Below, piece after piece: positions 50,726-60,217 of a DNA stretch of 64,000 nucleotides. How positions within the stretch are numbered: the stretch's first letter is position 1; the number at the start of each line of letters is the position of its first letter. The stretch comes from an uncultured Clostridia bacterium (GTDB lineage: Bacteria > Bacillota > Clostridia > TANB77 > CAG-508): assembly GCA_934167225.1 (NCBI GenBank), contig CAKPLD010000001.1, positions 26,106 to 90,105 of the forward strand. Direction: 5' to 3'. Below the pieces are notes generated by a model. That model saw only the letters and a list, made by a program, of their open reading frames with translations, was not told where the DNA came from and made no database searches. A program made the position numbers and the translations under genes.

Positions 50726-53377
50726 ATGCATACATTAGAAGGAAAATACAATCCAAAAGAATTTGAAGAAAAATTATATAAAAAATGGGAAGAAAAAGGA
50801 TATTTCAAACCAAGTATGGATAAAACAAAAGAGCCATATTGTATAATGATGCCACCACCAAATGTAACCGGAAAATTACACATGGGGCATGCTTTAGATG
50901 GAACAATACAAGATGTATTAATAAGATTTAAAAGAATGCAAGGATATGACTGTTTATGGCTACCAGGAAGCGACCACGCCGCAATATCAACAGAAATGAA
51001 AGTAGTACAAAAGCTAAAACAAGAAGGAAAAACAAAGCAAGAATTAGGAAGAGAAAAGTTTTTAGAAGAAGCATGGGACTGGACACATGAATACGGAGGA
51101 ATTATACAAAAACAACAAAGAAAATTAGGTTGTTCATGTGATTGGGATAGAAAAAGATTCACTCTTGATGAAGGCATGAGTGATGCCGTATTAGAACAAT
51201 TTGTAAGTTTATATAACAAAGGTTTAATTTACAAAGGAACAAGAATGGTAAATTATTGTCCAAGTTGTAAAACATCAATATCAGATGCAGAGGTTGAATA
51301 TAAAGAAGAGCCATCACATTTATGGCACATAAGATATAAAATAGTAGGAAAAGAAGGATATGTAGAAGTTGCAACAACAAGACCAGAAACAATGCTAGGA
51401 GATACAGCAGTTGCGGTACATCCAGAAGATGAAAGATATAAAGATATAGTTGGAAAAACATGTATACTTCCAATAATGAATAAAGAAATACCAATAATAG
51501 CAGACGAATTTGTAGAAAAAGAGTTTGGAACAGGATGTGTAAAAATAACTCCAGCTCATGATATGAACGATTACCAAGCAGGATTAAGACACAATTTAGA
51601 AATTATAGAAGTATTTGATAAAGACAACAAAATGAATGATCTAGTTCCAGAATTAAAAGGAATGGACATAATAGAAGCAAGAAAAATAATTGTAAAAAAA
51701 TTAGAAGAAATAGGGGCACTAGTAAGTACAGAAGATTATACTCACAATGTAGCTAAATGCGAAAGATGTAAATCGACAATAGAGCCAAGAATATCAATGC
51801 AATGGTTTGTATCTATGAAAGATCTAGCAAAAAGAGCAGCAGATAGTGTAAGAGAAGGAAAAACAAAATTTGTACCAAAAAGATATGAAAAACAATATTT
51901 TAATTGGTTAGACAATATTCAAGATTGGTGTATATCACGTCAATTATGGTGGGGACATAGGATTCCGGCATATTATTGTGACGAATGTGGAGAAATTACA
52001 GTAAGCAAACAAAACCCTGAAAAATGCTCAAAATGTGGTTCAAGCCATATTCACCAAGATGAAGACACACTAGACACATGGTTTAGCTCAGCACTATGGC
52101 CATTTTCGACACTAGGTTGGCCAAACACAGAAAGTGAAGATTACAAAAGATTTTACCCTACAAATGTACTAGTTACAGGATTTGACATAATAACATTCTG
52201 GGTATCAAGAATGATGACACAAGGGCTAGAATTTACTGATATAGAGCCATTTAAAGATGTATTAATACATGGAATAATACGTGATAGCCAAGGAAGAAAA
52301 ATGTCTAAAACATTAGGAAATGGTATAGATCCATTAGATGTTATAGAAAAATATGGAGCAGATAGCTTAAGATTTTCAGTACTTTCAGGAACAACAATGG
52401 GAAATGACATAAAATATATGCCAGAAAAACTAGAGCAAGCTTCAAACTTTGCAAATAAAATATGGAATGCCGCAAAATTTGTTACAATGAATTTACCATC
52501 TGCCAAAGATATAAAATCTTTCGAGCAAAAAGTTTTTGACTGTAAAAATAAAACATATAATCCTGAAATGCTTGAAATAGAAGATAAATGGATAATAAAT
52601 AAAATGGAAACTTTAATAAATGAAGTAACAAGAAATATTAATAATTATGACCTTGGAATAGCAATAGATAATATTTACAGCTTTATAAGAGACGAATTTT
52701 GTGATTGGTATATTGAAATGGCAAAATCAAGATTATATAGCGAAGAAGCAGATAAAAAAGTTCAAGTATCATATGTTTTAATAAATGTACTTGCTACATC
52801 TCTTAAATTGCTACACCCATTTATGCCATTTTTAACATCAGAAATTTATGAGGTATTATCTGACTATACAGATAATAAAGAACTTATGATTTCTAATTGG
52901 CCTGTAGCTGAAAAAATAGAGTTTTCAGATGAAGCCTTAATTATAGAAAAAATTAAGGAAATTATCGTTGAAATACGAAATATTAGAGCAAAATTGAATG
53001 TTCACCCAAGTAGAAAAACAGAACTTTATTTTGTTACAAAATATGTAAAAGAAATTGAAGAATCTAAGAATTTTATAATGAAATTGGGCTTTGGTGAGTC
53101 TATTTCGTTTAAAAATAGCAAAGATGAAATACCTGAAAATACAATTAGCATTGTAAGAGATGGTGTTGAATTATATATTCCTCAAAATGGTTTGGTTGAT
53201 TTGGAAGAAGAGGCTAAGAGAAAAGAGGAAGAGATTACAAAAATTAAGTTTGAAATTCAAAGAGCCGAGAAGATGCTTTCTAACCCAGGTTTTGTGAATA
53301 AAGCTCCTGCTAAGAAGGTTGAGGAGGAGAAAATGAAGCTTGAGAAGTATAGGGAGATGTTGGAAAAATTGAGTTAG
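50726..53377 (+). CDS. valS: Valyl-tRNA synthetase
   Basis: Class I synthetase that charges tRNA-Val and edits Thr-tRNA. 883 residues, the family norm. Seen: PPPNVTGKLHMGHAL (HIGH) near residue 38, the editing-domain ATTRPETMLGDTAVAVHP, two zinc-type cysteine clusters, GRKMSKTLGNG (KMSKS) near residue 525, and a C-terminal coiled coil. AAAAGGAGG before the ATG. No T-box leader; transcription begins just after the preceding operon's terminator. A GC-rich hairpin follows. Confidence 0.97.
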   Translation: MHTLEGKYNPKEFEEKLYKKWEEKGYFKPSMDKTKEPYCIMMPPPNVTGKLHMGHALDGTIQDVLIRFKRMQGYDCLWLPGSDHAAISTEMKVVQKLKQEGKTKQELGREKFLEEAWDWTHEYGGIIQKQQRKLGCSCDWDRKRFTLDEGMSDAVLEQFVSLYNKGLIYKGTRMVNYCPSCKTSISDAEVEYKEEPSHLWHIRYKIVGKEGYVEVATTRPETMLGDTAVAVHPEDERYKDIVGKTCILPIMNKEIPIIADEFVEKEFGTGCVKITPAHDMNDYQAGLRHNLEIIEVFDKDNKMNDLVPELKGMDIIEARKIIVKKLEEIGALVSTEDYTHNVAKCERCKSTIEPRISMQWFVSMKDLAKRAADSVREGKTKFVPKRYEKQYFNWLDNIQDWCISRQLWWGHRIPAYYCDECGEITVSKQNPEKCSKCGSSHIHQDEDTLDTWFSSALWPFSTLGWPNTESEDYKRFYPTNVLVTGFDIITFWVSRMMTQGLEFTDIEPFKDVLIHGIIRDSQGRKMSKTLGNGIDPLDVIEKYGADSLRFSVLSGTTMGNDIKYMPEKLEQASNFANKIWNAAKFVTMNLPSAKDIKSFEQKVFDCKNKTYNPEMLEIEDKWIINKMETLINEVTRNINNYDLGIAIDNIYSFIRDEFCDWYIEMAKSRLYSEEADKKVQVSYVLINVLATSLKLLHPFMPFLTSEIYEVLSDYTDNKELMISNWPVAEKIEFSDEALIIEKIKEIIVEIRNIRAKLNVHPSRKTELYFVTKYVKEIEESKNFIMKLGFGESISFKNSKDEIPENTISIVRDGVELYIPQNGLVDLEEEAKRKEEEITKIKFEIQRAEKMLSNPGFVNKAPAKKVEEEKMKLEKYREMLEKLS

Positions 53378-53387
53378 AAATAGAAAA

Positions 53388-53418
53388 CCCCCGTTCCAAA
53401 CAGTGTTTGGAGCGGGGG
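53388..53418 (+). terminator. GC-rich hairpin after valS
   Basis: CCCCCGTTCCAAA pairs with TTTGGAGCGGGGG (one T-G pair). The same CCCCCG/CGGGGG design occurs after murC. No T run follows, so it may serve as a bidirectional barrier. Confidence 0.55.
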
Positions 53419-53475
53419 TAAGGCGTTTGGGGGTCTCACTAAATTATGGTGGACTATTTCTCTAACACAATCTTA

Positions 53476-53952
53476 TCAAATTATGTCTCCATTTGCTGAA
53501 AAATAGCACCTCTTAATATCTTTTCCCCTCCATTGAATTATTTCAATCGTGTCACTTTTTTTCTGCAATAGAAATTCTTGTTGATTGCTTCCTTTCCATG
53601 AAATTTTCCAATTCTCCTTTTCAAGGATAGTGGAGATTGTTCTGAAGAGAGCGCATCTCGCACTTGTACTAGATTCTTCTAGTACAAGATTAAATTCTTT
53701 CTCGTAGAACGTCCGTTCCCATTTTCGAGCGGCTCCTTTATGTTGTTCGTTGGCCCAAATTTGGATTATTTGATTGTCAAAAGTGGCTATATAGCTACCT
53801 TGAATATCCCGGGTTAATTTGAACTTACCAGGTGATATGAAACACCATGTTATAGCGAAGGTGTTTCCATCAAACAGTTGCCCTACGAGCTGAGTAATAA
53901 GCTCGTAGTCACAAGAACAAAACAGCGATAGTAAAGTGATTGGATTGTACAT
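53476..53952 (-). CDS. Hypothetical protein (158 aa), higher-GC islet
   Basis: Unrecognised. The start at 53952 is chosen for its GGAGG; an upstream ATG at 54036 has none. Cysteine- and Trp-containing soluble protein with a beta-rich middle (YIATFDNQIIQIWANE). It uses CGG in frame twice (in LTRDI and WERTF) and many GC-rich codons, unlike valS and the spoIIA genes. It lies alone and is convergent with valS. Probably foreign in origin. Confidence 0.45.
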   Translation of the reverse strand: MYNPITLLSLFCSCDYELITQLVGQLFDGNTFAITWCFISPGKFKLTRDIQGSYIATFDNQIIQIWANEQHKGAARKWERTFYEKEFNLVLEESSTSARCALFRTISTILEKENWKISWKGSNQQEFLLQKKSDTIEIIQWRGKDIKRCYFSANGDII

Positions 53953-54071
53953 GAATAAACCTCCATGTGCCTTTCTGCTAATTTTTGTAGCTGTAATAAA
54001 AAGGTAGGCAGAGCTCCTTACTACATTGTCCTCCAATATAAGCGAAGAACTGCTACTATATATATACGATA

Positions 54072-54088
54072 AACTTGCGATGCAAGTT
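54072..54088. promoter_or_regulatory. Short palindrome in the islet leader
   Basis: AACTTGC (54072-54078) and GCAAGTT (54082-54088) around 3 bases, about 12 bp downstream of the -10. A possible operator or leader hairpin. Confidence 0.35.
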
Positions 54089-54099
54089 ATAACGAAACT

Positions 54100-54128
54100 A
54101 TTATACTACACTTTTTATGTAAAGTAAA
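54100..54128 (-). promoter_or_regulatory. Promoter of the 158-aa islet gene
   Basis: Minus strand TTTACT (54123-54128) and TATAAT (54100-54105), spacing 17. The sequence ACTTTACATAAA is shared with the next islet's promoter. Confidence 0.6.
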
Positions 54129-54165
54129 CAGATGAATCAAAATTATTTAATAATTTATTCAAAAT

Positions 54166-54180
54166 AGTTACTATTCACAG
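54166..54180 (+). repeat. Third copy of the GTTACTATTCACGG motif
   Basis: AGTTACTATTCACAG matches the core of the outer inverted repeats around the Rpn unit (10716-10729 and 12035-12048). Confidence 0.5.
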
Positions 54181-54191
54181 TTATTAAAACC

Positions 54192-54225
54192 GGTTCGAAT
54201 TAGAATAATTATTCTAATTCGAACC
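54192..54225. repeat. Perfect 34-bp palindrome
   Basis: GGTTCGAATTAGAATAA and its exact complement meet at 54208/54209. It has no spacer, so it can form a cruciform or a hairpin; it lies between the two minus-strand islet genes. Confidence 0.7.
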
Positions 54226-54246
54226 TACTCTACAATTTTAAAAGGA

Positions 54247-54284
54247 GGAGCCTACACTAGATAAATACTAGTGTAGGCTCCTTT
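54247..54284 (-). terminator. Terminator of the 57-aa islet gene
   Basis: GGAGCCTACACTAG (54247-54260) pairs with CTAGTGTAGGCTCC (54268-54281). Read on the minus strand it is followed by TCCTTTT. Confidence 0.7.
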
Positions 54285-54290
54285 AAGAAC

Positions 54291-54464
54291 TCATTCCAGC
54301 TCCGCTTCTTGAAGCTGCTCTGAAACGATAGCTATCCACGGACCGCCATCGAAATGAGAATAATTTATTATCTTATTCTGCATTTCTTTTTTGTGACTTT
54401 CCAACTCCTTACGAACTTCTTCGTAAGTTGGAGCTAGATACCGCTCAAAAGGTTTCCTTGCCAT
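54291..54464 (-). CDS. Small hypothetical protein (57 aa), higher-GC islet
   Basis: Unrecognised. The start at 54464 is chosen because GGAGG precedes it on the minus strand. Charged helix (TYEEVRKELESHKKEMQNK) then a short FDGGPWIAIVSEQL segment. One in-frame CGG (in FERYL). It has its own promoter and a strong terminator, an independent cassette like the other islets. Confidence 0.45.
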   Translation of the reverse strand: MARKPFERYLAPTYEEVRKELESHKKEMQNKIINYSHFDGGPWIAIVSEQLQEAELE

Positions 54465-54590
54465 TGGTCTTTCCTCCAGTGCCATCACAAACCAATCCCA
54501 AAAGCTGGCACATGCGCTTTTTGAAATGGTCCCATATCCAACAAAGGAATCAGGGAAAAACTAACCAGTTCGTTTTACGAACCTTCAATT

Positions 54591-54619
54591 ATAATACCAT
54601 AAATTTTATGTAAAGTCAA
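54591..54619 (-). promoter_or_regulatory. Promoter of the 57-aa islet gene
   Basis: Minus strand TTGACT (54614-54619) and TATTAT (54591-54596), spacing 17; leader of about 120 nt. Confidence 0.55.
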
Positions 54620-54672
54620 TAAAAAAAACAAAAATTGGAAAAAATATCCAATCACACCACATTATGACAAAA

Positions 54673-54701
54673 TTTTCAAAAAGAAAGTGCTACACTATAA
54701 A
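54673..54701 (+). promoter_or_regulatory. Possible spoIIA promoter
   Basis: TTTTCA (54673-54678) and TATAAA (54696-54701), spacing 17. The -35 is poor. In Bacillus this operon uses sigma-H; I could not make a firm sigma-H match here. Confidence 0.3.
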
Positions 54702-54748
54702 CCAGATGGACAACCCATCAAAAAATCTAAAGAAAATAAGGAGGTTTT

Positions 54749-55102
54749 ATGGAAGTTAAATATTATAGCCAAGAAAAGCTTCTAATATTTAAAATTACAG
54801 AGGAAATTGACGAATGTAAAGTAAAAAATATAAGAAGGAGAGCAGATTATGAAATTGAAAGATTTATGCCTAAAAGAGTTATATTTGATTTTGATAGTGT
54901 TACTTTCATGGATAGCGCAGGAATTGGAATGATAATAGGCAGATATAAGCAAACAGCTATGCTAGGGGGAAAAATGGAACTTAGTAATTTAACAGAAAGT
55001 GTAAGAAAAATATTCGAGATGAGTGGGGTTTTAAAACTCATACCAGAAGTAGAATTAAGAAAAGATTATTTAGAAGAAAGTAAGGAGGAAAAAATAATAT
55101 GA
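54749..55102 (+). CDS. spoIIAA: Anti-sigma F factor antagonist
   Basis: STAS-domain protein that, when unphosphorylated, frees sigma F from SpoIIAB in the forespore. 117 residues. Seen: [22 protein letters not shown] with the phosphorylated Ser near residue 58. AAGGAGG before the ATG. Overlaps spoIIAB by 4 bp (ATGA), as in other spore-formers. Confidence 0.93.
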   Translation: MEVKYYSQEKLLIFKITEEIDECKVKNIRRRADYEIERFMPKRVIFDFDSVTFMDSAGIGMIIGRYKQTAMLGGKMELSNLTESVRKIFEMSGVLKLIPEVELRKDYLEESKEEKII

Positions 55103-55569
55103 TAAACGAAAACGAGATGAAACTAGAATTTTTAAGCAAATCAAATAACGAAGCATTTGCAAGAATAACAGTTGCAGCATTTGTAGCAAGCTTAGATCCA
55201 ACTATAGAAGAAATATCAGACATCAAAACAGCTGTATCAGAAGCTGTAACAAATTCTATTGTGCATGGGTATGAAGATAAAATAGGAATAATAAATGTAA
55301 GATGTAAAATACAAGAAAGAACAGTAACAATAGAAATATCGGATAATGGAAAAGGAATTGAAAACATCGAAATGGCAAAACAACCATTGTACACAAGTAA
55401 GCCAAATTTAGAAAGGTCAGGAATGGGATTTACTATAATGGAAAGTTTTATGGATGAATTAGATGTTCAATCTGTATTAGGACTCGGAACCAAAATTACG
55501 ATGAAAAAAACAATAAAGGAACAGCCAAAAGATGAAGCTGTAACATTAGAAGAAGCTCTAAGGGGGTAG
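55099..55569 (+). CDS. spoIIAB: Anti-sigma F factor / SpoIIAA kinase
   Basis: GHKL-fold kinase that binds and holds sigma F and phosphorylates SpoIIAA. 156 residues. Seen: N-box [12 protein letters not shown] near residue 50, DNGKGIEN (G1), [13 protein letters not shown] (G2). It overlaps spoIIAA and ends 5 bp before sigF, the standard tri-gene operon, so the three are translated together. Confidence 0.94.
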   Translation: MINENEMKLEFLSKSNNEAFARITVAAFVASLDPTIEEISDIKTAVSEAVTNSIVHGYEDKIGIINVRCKIQERTVTIEISDNGKGIENIEMAKQPLYTSKPNLERSGMGFTIMESFMDELDVQSVLGLGTKITMKKTIKEQPKDEAVTLEEALRG

Positions 55570-55574
55570 AATAG

Positions 55575-56301
55575 GTGCTTGATGAGATTACAAATGAAAT
55601 AAAAAAAGCCCAAGTTGGAGATAAAGATGCAATGGCTAAATTAGCCCAAAATAATCAAGGACTTATTTGGAGCATTGTAAAAAGATTTTCTAATAGAGGA
55701 TATGAGTTAGAAGATTTATATCAAATAGGTATGATTGGGTTTATAAAATCAATAAGAAATTTTGATATTAATTTTGAAGTAAGATTATCAACATATGCAG
55801 TACCATATATATTAGGAGAAGTAAAAAGATTTATAAGAGATGATGGACCAATAAAAATAAGTAGAGGCTTAAAAGATTTAAATAGAAAAATTATTGAGCT
55901 CCAAAAAGAATGGATTTCAAAAAAAGGAAGAGAACCAACTTTGCGGAGAAATATCAACAATATTAAAAATACCAAAGGAGGAGATAACTTTAGCATTAGA
56001 CAGTAGTTTACCTGTAAATTCGATTGAAGAAGAAGTATATTCTGGTAATAATGATAAGAATTCATTAAATATTTTAGATACTTTGTCAAGTAATAAAGAT
56101 GAAGCAAGTTTAATTACCAATAAAATAGCTTTGAATAAAATAATAAATTCATTAGAAAAAAGAGATAAGGAAATAATTTTATTAAGATATTATAAAGATA
56201 AAACACAATCAGAAGTAGGCAAAATAATGGGCATATCCCAAGTGCAAGTGTCTAGAATAGAAAAAAGACTTTTAGAAAAAATGAAAAAAGAACTAGCATA
56301 A
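55575..56301 (+). CDS. sigF: RNA polymerase sigma factor sigma F (one +1 frameshift)
   Basis: First forespore-specific sigma factor. GTG start after AAGGGGG. Region 2 shows LEDLYQIGMIGFIKSIRNFD and STYAVPYILGEVKRFIRDDGPIKISRGLKDLNRKI; region 4 shows KTQSEVGKIMGISQVQVSRIEKR. The frame breaks at CGG 55944, between regions 2/3 and 4. Skipping the C joins REPTL to GEISTILKIPKEEI and gives 241 residues, the family length. Without it the protein lacks region 4 and cannot recognise -35 elements. If the shift is regulated it would be a control point on sporulation, but that is speculation. Confidence 0.9.
55944..55947 (+). other. In-frame CGG with +1 shift, sigF
   Basis: ACT TTG CGG AGA in frame zero; TTG (C) GGA GAA ATA TCA after the skip, joining regions 3 and 4. 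Confidence 0.8.
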
Positions 56302-56352
56302 TAAACAAAAACAAAACATAGTATTGTACAAAGCAAAAAAGGAGCAAATTAA

Positions 56353-57373
56353 ATGAAGAAGTTATTTAAATATATTTTATATTTTATTTTAATAGTAATA
56401 TTGCTACCAAACTTTTGCACCAGGAAGAAAAAGAGTTTGGAGAATAACGAACATGTACAAACTACGCAGGAATCACAAGAAAAAGAAGAAGAAAAAGTAC
56501 AATATGATTATGCTAAATATAAAACAATAAAATTATATCATTCTAAAAGTTCTAATATAGAAGAATTGCCAATTGATGAATATTTATATGGCGTTGTATC
56601 AAGTGAAATGCCTGCAAGCTATGAAAAAGAAGCATTAAAAGCACAAGCAATTGTTGCACGAACATATACTATTTATCAAATAACTAAAAGCAATCGGAAA
56701 ACATGGTGACGCTGATATTTGTGATGATTATAAATGTTGTCAAGCTTGGATTTCTAAGGATGATAGATTATCTAAGTGGGATGAAAATGTAAGAGATTCT
56801 AATTGGAAAAAAATAGTAGAAGCGGTCGATTCAACACAAGGTAAAATAATTACTTATGAAAATAATCCAATCGACGCTTTTTTTCATGCAAATAGTGGAG
56901 GAACAACAGAAACAGCAAGTAATGTTTGGGGAGGTAGCAATTTTCCATACCTTCAAAGTGTACAAACATCGGGGGAAGAAGGATATTCTGGTTATGAATC
57001 AGAAGTAGAAATTTCAAAAGACGAATTTGTTAATAAAATAAAGACTAAACATTCTGAATTGGAAATTAATTTTGATGAGGAAAATGCAATACAAATTATT
57101 GAACATACAGAAAGTGGAAGAGTAAAAACATTAAAAGTAGGAAATGTTGAATTAGCAGGGACAGAAGTAAGAACATTATTAGGGCTTAAATCAACTAATT
57201 TTTCATATGAAATTAATGGAGATAAAATAAAATTTAAGGTTTTAGGATATGGTCATGGAGTTGGAATGAGCCAAACAGGGGCAGACAGCATGGCAAAAGC
57301 TGGAAGCACGGCAGAAGATATAATAAAACACTATTATTCCAATGTAGAAATAAGCTATATAAATGACTTATAA
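56353..57373 (+). CDS. spoIID: Stage II sporulation protein D (one +1 frameshift)
   Basis: Lytic transglycosylase that degrades peptidoglycan during engulfment. Seen: N-terminal membrane helix (about 4-20), LPIDEYLYGVVSSEMPASYEKEALKAQA with the catalytic Glu, DDYKCCQAW, FFHANSGGTTE, and GHGVGMSQTGADSMAK near the C-terminus. The frame breaks at CGG 56695; skipping the C gives TKSN-GKHGDADICDD and a 339-residue protein of normal length. Otherwise it stops four codons later. It lies shortly after the spoIIA operon. Confidence 0.9.
56695..56698 (+). other. In-frame CGG with +1 shift, spoIID
   Basis: AGC AAT CGG AAA ACA TGG TGA in frame zero; AAT (C) GGA AAA CAT GGT GAC after the skip. Confidence 0.8.
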
Positions 57374-57483
57374 ATTTTGTTAGGAATTGTAGTTTTTTAT
57401 TGCAATTTGAAAAAAACTATAATATAATATAGACGTCTAGAAAAGGTAAAAAGCTTGAAAATAATAAGCAAAGAAGGGAGGAA

Positions 57484-57507
57484 TATGCCAGGAAAAACTG
57501 ACATATA
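57484..57507 (+). other. Seven-codon leader ORF before the penicillin-binding protein
   Basis: ATG CCA GGA AAA ACT GAC ATA TAA follows a good AGGGAGG site, whereas the ATG of the main gene at 57516 has none. It may couple translation, or the A run may hide an indel that would join the two. Confidence 0.4.
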
Positions 57508-57515
57508 ACAAAAAA

Positions 57516-60212
57516 ATGAGTAATAAAAAAAGCAAAAAAGAAAACAAAAAAAATAAAAGACATGGAAAAAACGAGCTAATAAAATCAAATAAAGAAAAAT
57601 TTTCTAAGAAGCATCCAAAGTTCACATTAGCAATAAGAATAATTTTCCTAATACTAATAATGGCACTAGTAGTTGGAACAGGCGTAGTAGTAGGCATGTT
57701 ATATGGAGGCTGGGGAGATGACTTCGAAATAACCAAAGAAGAATTAGTAGTAGGGTCATCAAATTCAGTTGTACTAGATAAAGACGGAAACAAACTAGCA
57801 GAATTAAGTGGAGACGAAAATAGAAAAATAATAAAATTAGATCAAATGCCACAAAATCTAAAAAATGCATATGTAGCAATAGAAGATGAAAGATTTTATA
57901 AACATAGTGGTGTAGATTTTAAAAGAACAGCAGCAGCAGTAGTACAATATGTGTTACATGCCGGAAAATCATCATTTGGAGGAAGTACAATAACACAGCA
58001 ATTAGTAAAAAACATAACAAAAGATGATGAAAGATCTGGTAAAGAAGGAGTAATTAGAAAAGTAAAAGAATGGGCAAAAGCTTACCAAATAGAAAGAATG
58101 CTATCAAAAGACCAAATATTAGAATTATATTTAAACATAATATTTGTTGGAGGAAGCAACAACCTTGGGGTAGAAGTAGGATCAGAATACTATTTTAATA
58201 AATCTGCATCAGATTTAGACTTAGCAGAATGTGCATTTTTAGCGGGAATAAACAATTCGCCAAATTCATACAATCCTTATGGAGATAAAGATACATCAGA
58301 AAAAATAAAATCAAGAACAAAAACAGTACTAAACAAAATGCTAGAATTAGGAATGGTAGAAAAAACAGAATATGATGAGGCAATACAAAAAGTAGAAAAT
58401 GGTTTAACATTCCAAAAAGCAGAAAATTTAGGATCAATTTACTCATACCATACAGATGCTACAATATCACAAGTAATAGAAGATGTAGCAAAAGCAAAAG
58501 GAATTTCACAAAGTCTAGCTTCAACATATGTATATAGTAGTGGTCTTACAATTTACTCAACACAAGACACAGATCTTCAAAACAAAATGGATGAAGTTAT
58601 GGTAAATAACAGTAAAGATTATACAAGAAAATCAAAACAAACAGATGGGGCAACATCACAATCTGCAATGGTTATAATAGATAATTCAACAGGATATGTA
58701 GTAGGAGTAGAAGGTGGCTTAGGAGAGAAAAACGAATCTAGAGGACTAAATAGAGCAACACAAAGTCCAAGACAAACAGGATCTTCAATAAAACCACTAA
58801 CATCTTTAGTACCAGGAATAAACGAAGGAATAATAACACCATCAACAATATATGATGATGATTCAACAGACTTTGGAATAAAAGGATGGTCACCAAAAGA
58901 TTATAATGCATTCAAAGGTCTAATAAGTGTAAGAAGTGCAATAACAACATCACAAAACATACCATTTATAAAAGTAGTAGATGAACTAACACCTGCAAAA
59001 TCGGCAGAATATATGGAAAGAATGGGAGTAACAACAATTAGCGATAAAGATAAAACAAGTTTAGCAGCAATGTCAATAGGTGGACTTACAACAGGAGTAA
59101 CGCCACTTGAAATGGCAGGAGCATATGCTACAATTGCAAACAACGGAATATATAGAAGGCCAATGTTCTATACAAAAGTTACAGATCCAGAAGGAAACAC
59201 AGTTTTAGAAGGAAACCAAGATAGTGAAGAAGTAATTTCAGAACAAGCAGCATATGTAATAAAAAATTTGTTAAAATCAGTTGTAGAAGATAGTAATGGT
59301 ACAGCAAAATATTGTAAAATATCAGGAATAGATATTGCCGCCAAAACAGGAACAACAAATAACAACTACGATAAATGGCTATGTGGATTTTCAAACTACT
59401 ATACAGGAGCTACATGGTATGGATATGATCAAAACGAGGAAGTAACAGGTTCAACAAATGTTGCAGGAAGAATTTGGTCAGCTGTTATGTCGAAAGTTCA
59501 TGCAGGAAAAGATAAAACAACATTTAATCAACCATCAGGAGTAGTTACAGAAACAATTTGTAGAGTATCTGGAAAAAAAGCAACAAGTAAATGTTCTGAT
59601 ACATATCAAGAAGTATTTATAGAAGGAAAAGTCCCAGGAGATTGTGACGGACATTCAAATGCTGTTCAAATATGTAGTGAAAGTGGATTATTAGCAAATG
59701 AATATTGTCCAAACAAAATAACAAAATACTTCTCATATACAGTAGAAAAAGAAAGACTAGGTTTGTGGAAAACATCAGGAACAGCTTCGAAAACAGCACC
59801 AGCAACATATTGTACTGTACACAATTCATCAAATACAAGTTCATCTAGTAAGCATGAAAGTAATGAACCAACAATTACATTAAACGGAGAAAGCCATATA
59901 ACCATAAATGTAGGAGATACATATTCAGAACAAGGAGCAACAGCAAAAGACGACAAAGATGGGGATATATCAAGTAAAATATCAATTTCGGGTTCGGTAA
60001 ATACATCAAAAGCAGGAAAATATACAATAACATATACAATAAAAAATTCGAGCGGAAAAACTGCTACAAAAACAAGAACAATAACAGTAAAAGCAAAAGA
60101 ACAAGAGCAAAAGCCAAACGCTAATACGAGTGATGAAGACAAGAAAAATACAACAACTGAAAATACAACAGAAAATACAACAAATACAACAGAAGAACCA
60201 GTAACAGAGTAA
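57516..60212 (+). CDS. Class A penicillin-binding protein (PBP1A-like)
   Basis: Bifunctional glycosyltransferase/transpeptidase of the cell wall. 898 residues. Basic cytoplasmic N-terminus (about 35 residues), a membrane helix near 47-70, GT51 motifs EDERFYKHSGVDFKR and FGGSTITQQLVKN, transpeptidase SSIK near 424, SQN, and KTGTTNNNYDKW near 610. The C-terminus has an Ig-like (DUF5011-type) module at about 785-865 and a Thr/Glu/Asn tail. The start lacks a ribosome site, see the leader ORF. It follows spoIID; no direct role in sporulation is implied. Confidence 0.94.
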   Translation: MSNKKSKKENKKNKRHGKNELIKSNKEKFSKKHPKFTLAIRIIFLILIMALVVGTGVVVGMLYGGWGDDFEITKEELVVGSSNSVVLDKDGNKLAELSGDENRKIIKLDQMPQNLKNAYVAIEDERFYKHSGVDFKRTAAAVVQYVLHAGKSSFGGSTITQQLVKNITKDDERSGKEGVIRKVKEWAKAYQIERMLSKDQILELYLNIIFVGGSNNLGVEVGSEYYFNKSASDLDLAECAFLAGINNSPNSYNPYGDKDTSEKIKSRTKTVLNKMLELGMVEKTEYDEAIQKVENGLTFQKAENLGSIYSYHTDATISQVIEDVAKAKGISQSLASTYVYSSGLTIYSTQDTDLQNKMDEVMVNNSKDYTRKSKQTDGATSQSAMVIIDNSTGYVVGVEGGLGEKNESRGLNRATQSPRQTGSSIKPLTSLVPGINEGIITPSTIYDDDSTDFGIKGWSPKDYNAFKGLISVRSAITTSQNIPFIKVVDELTPAKSAEYMERMGVTTISDKDKTSLAAMSIGGLTTGVTPLEMAGAYATIANNGIYRRPMFYTKVTDPEGNTVLEGNQDSEEVISEQAAYVIKNLLKSVVEDSNGTAKYCKISGIDIAAKTGTTNNNYDKWLCGFSNYYTGATWYGYDQNEEVTGSTNVAGRIWSAVMSKVHAGKDKTTFNQPSGVVTETICRVSGKKATSKCSDTYQEVFIEGKVPGDCDGHSNAVQICSESGLLANEYCPNKITKYFSYTVEKERLGLWKTSGTASKTAPATYCTVHNSSNTSSSSKHESNEPTITLNGESHITINVGDTYSEQGATAKDDKDGDISSKISISGSVNTSKAGKYTITYTIKNSSGKTATKTRTITVKAKEQEQKPNANTSDEDKKNTTTENTTENTTNTTEEPVTE

Positions 60213-60217
60213 TTTTA

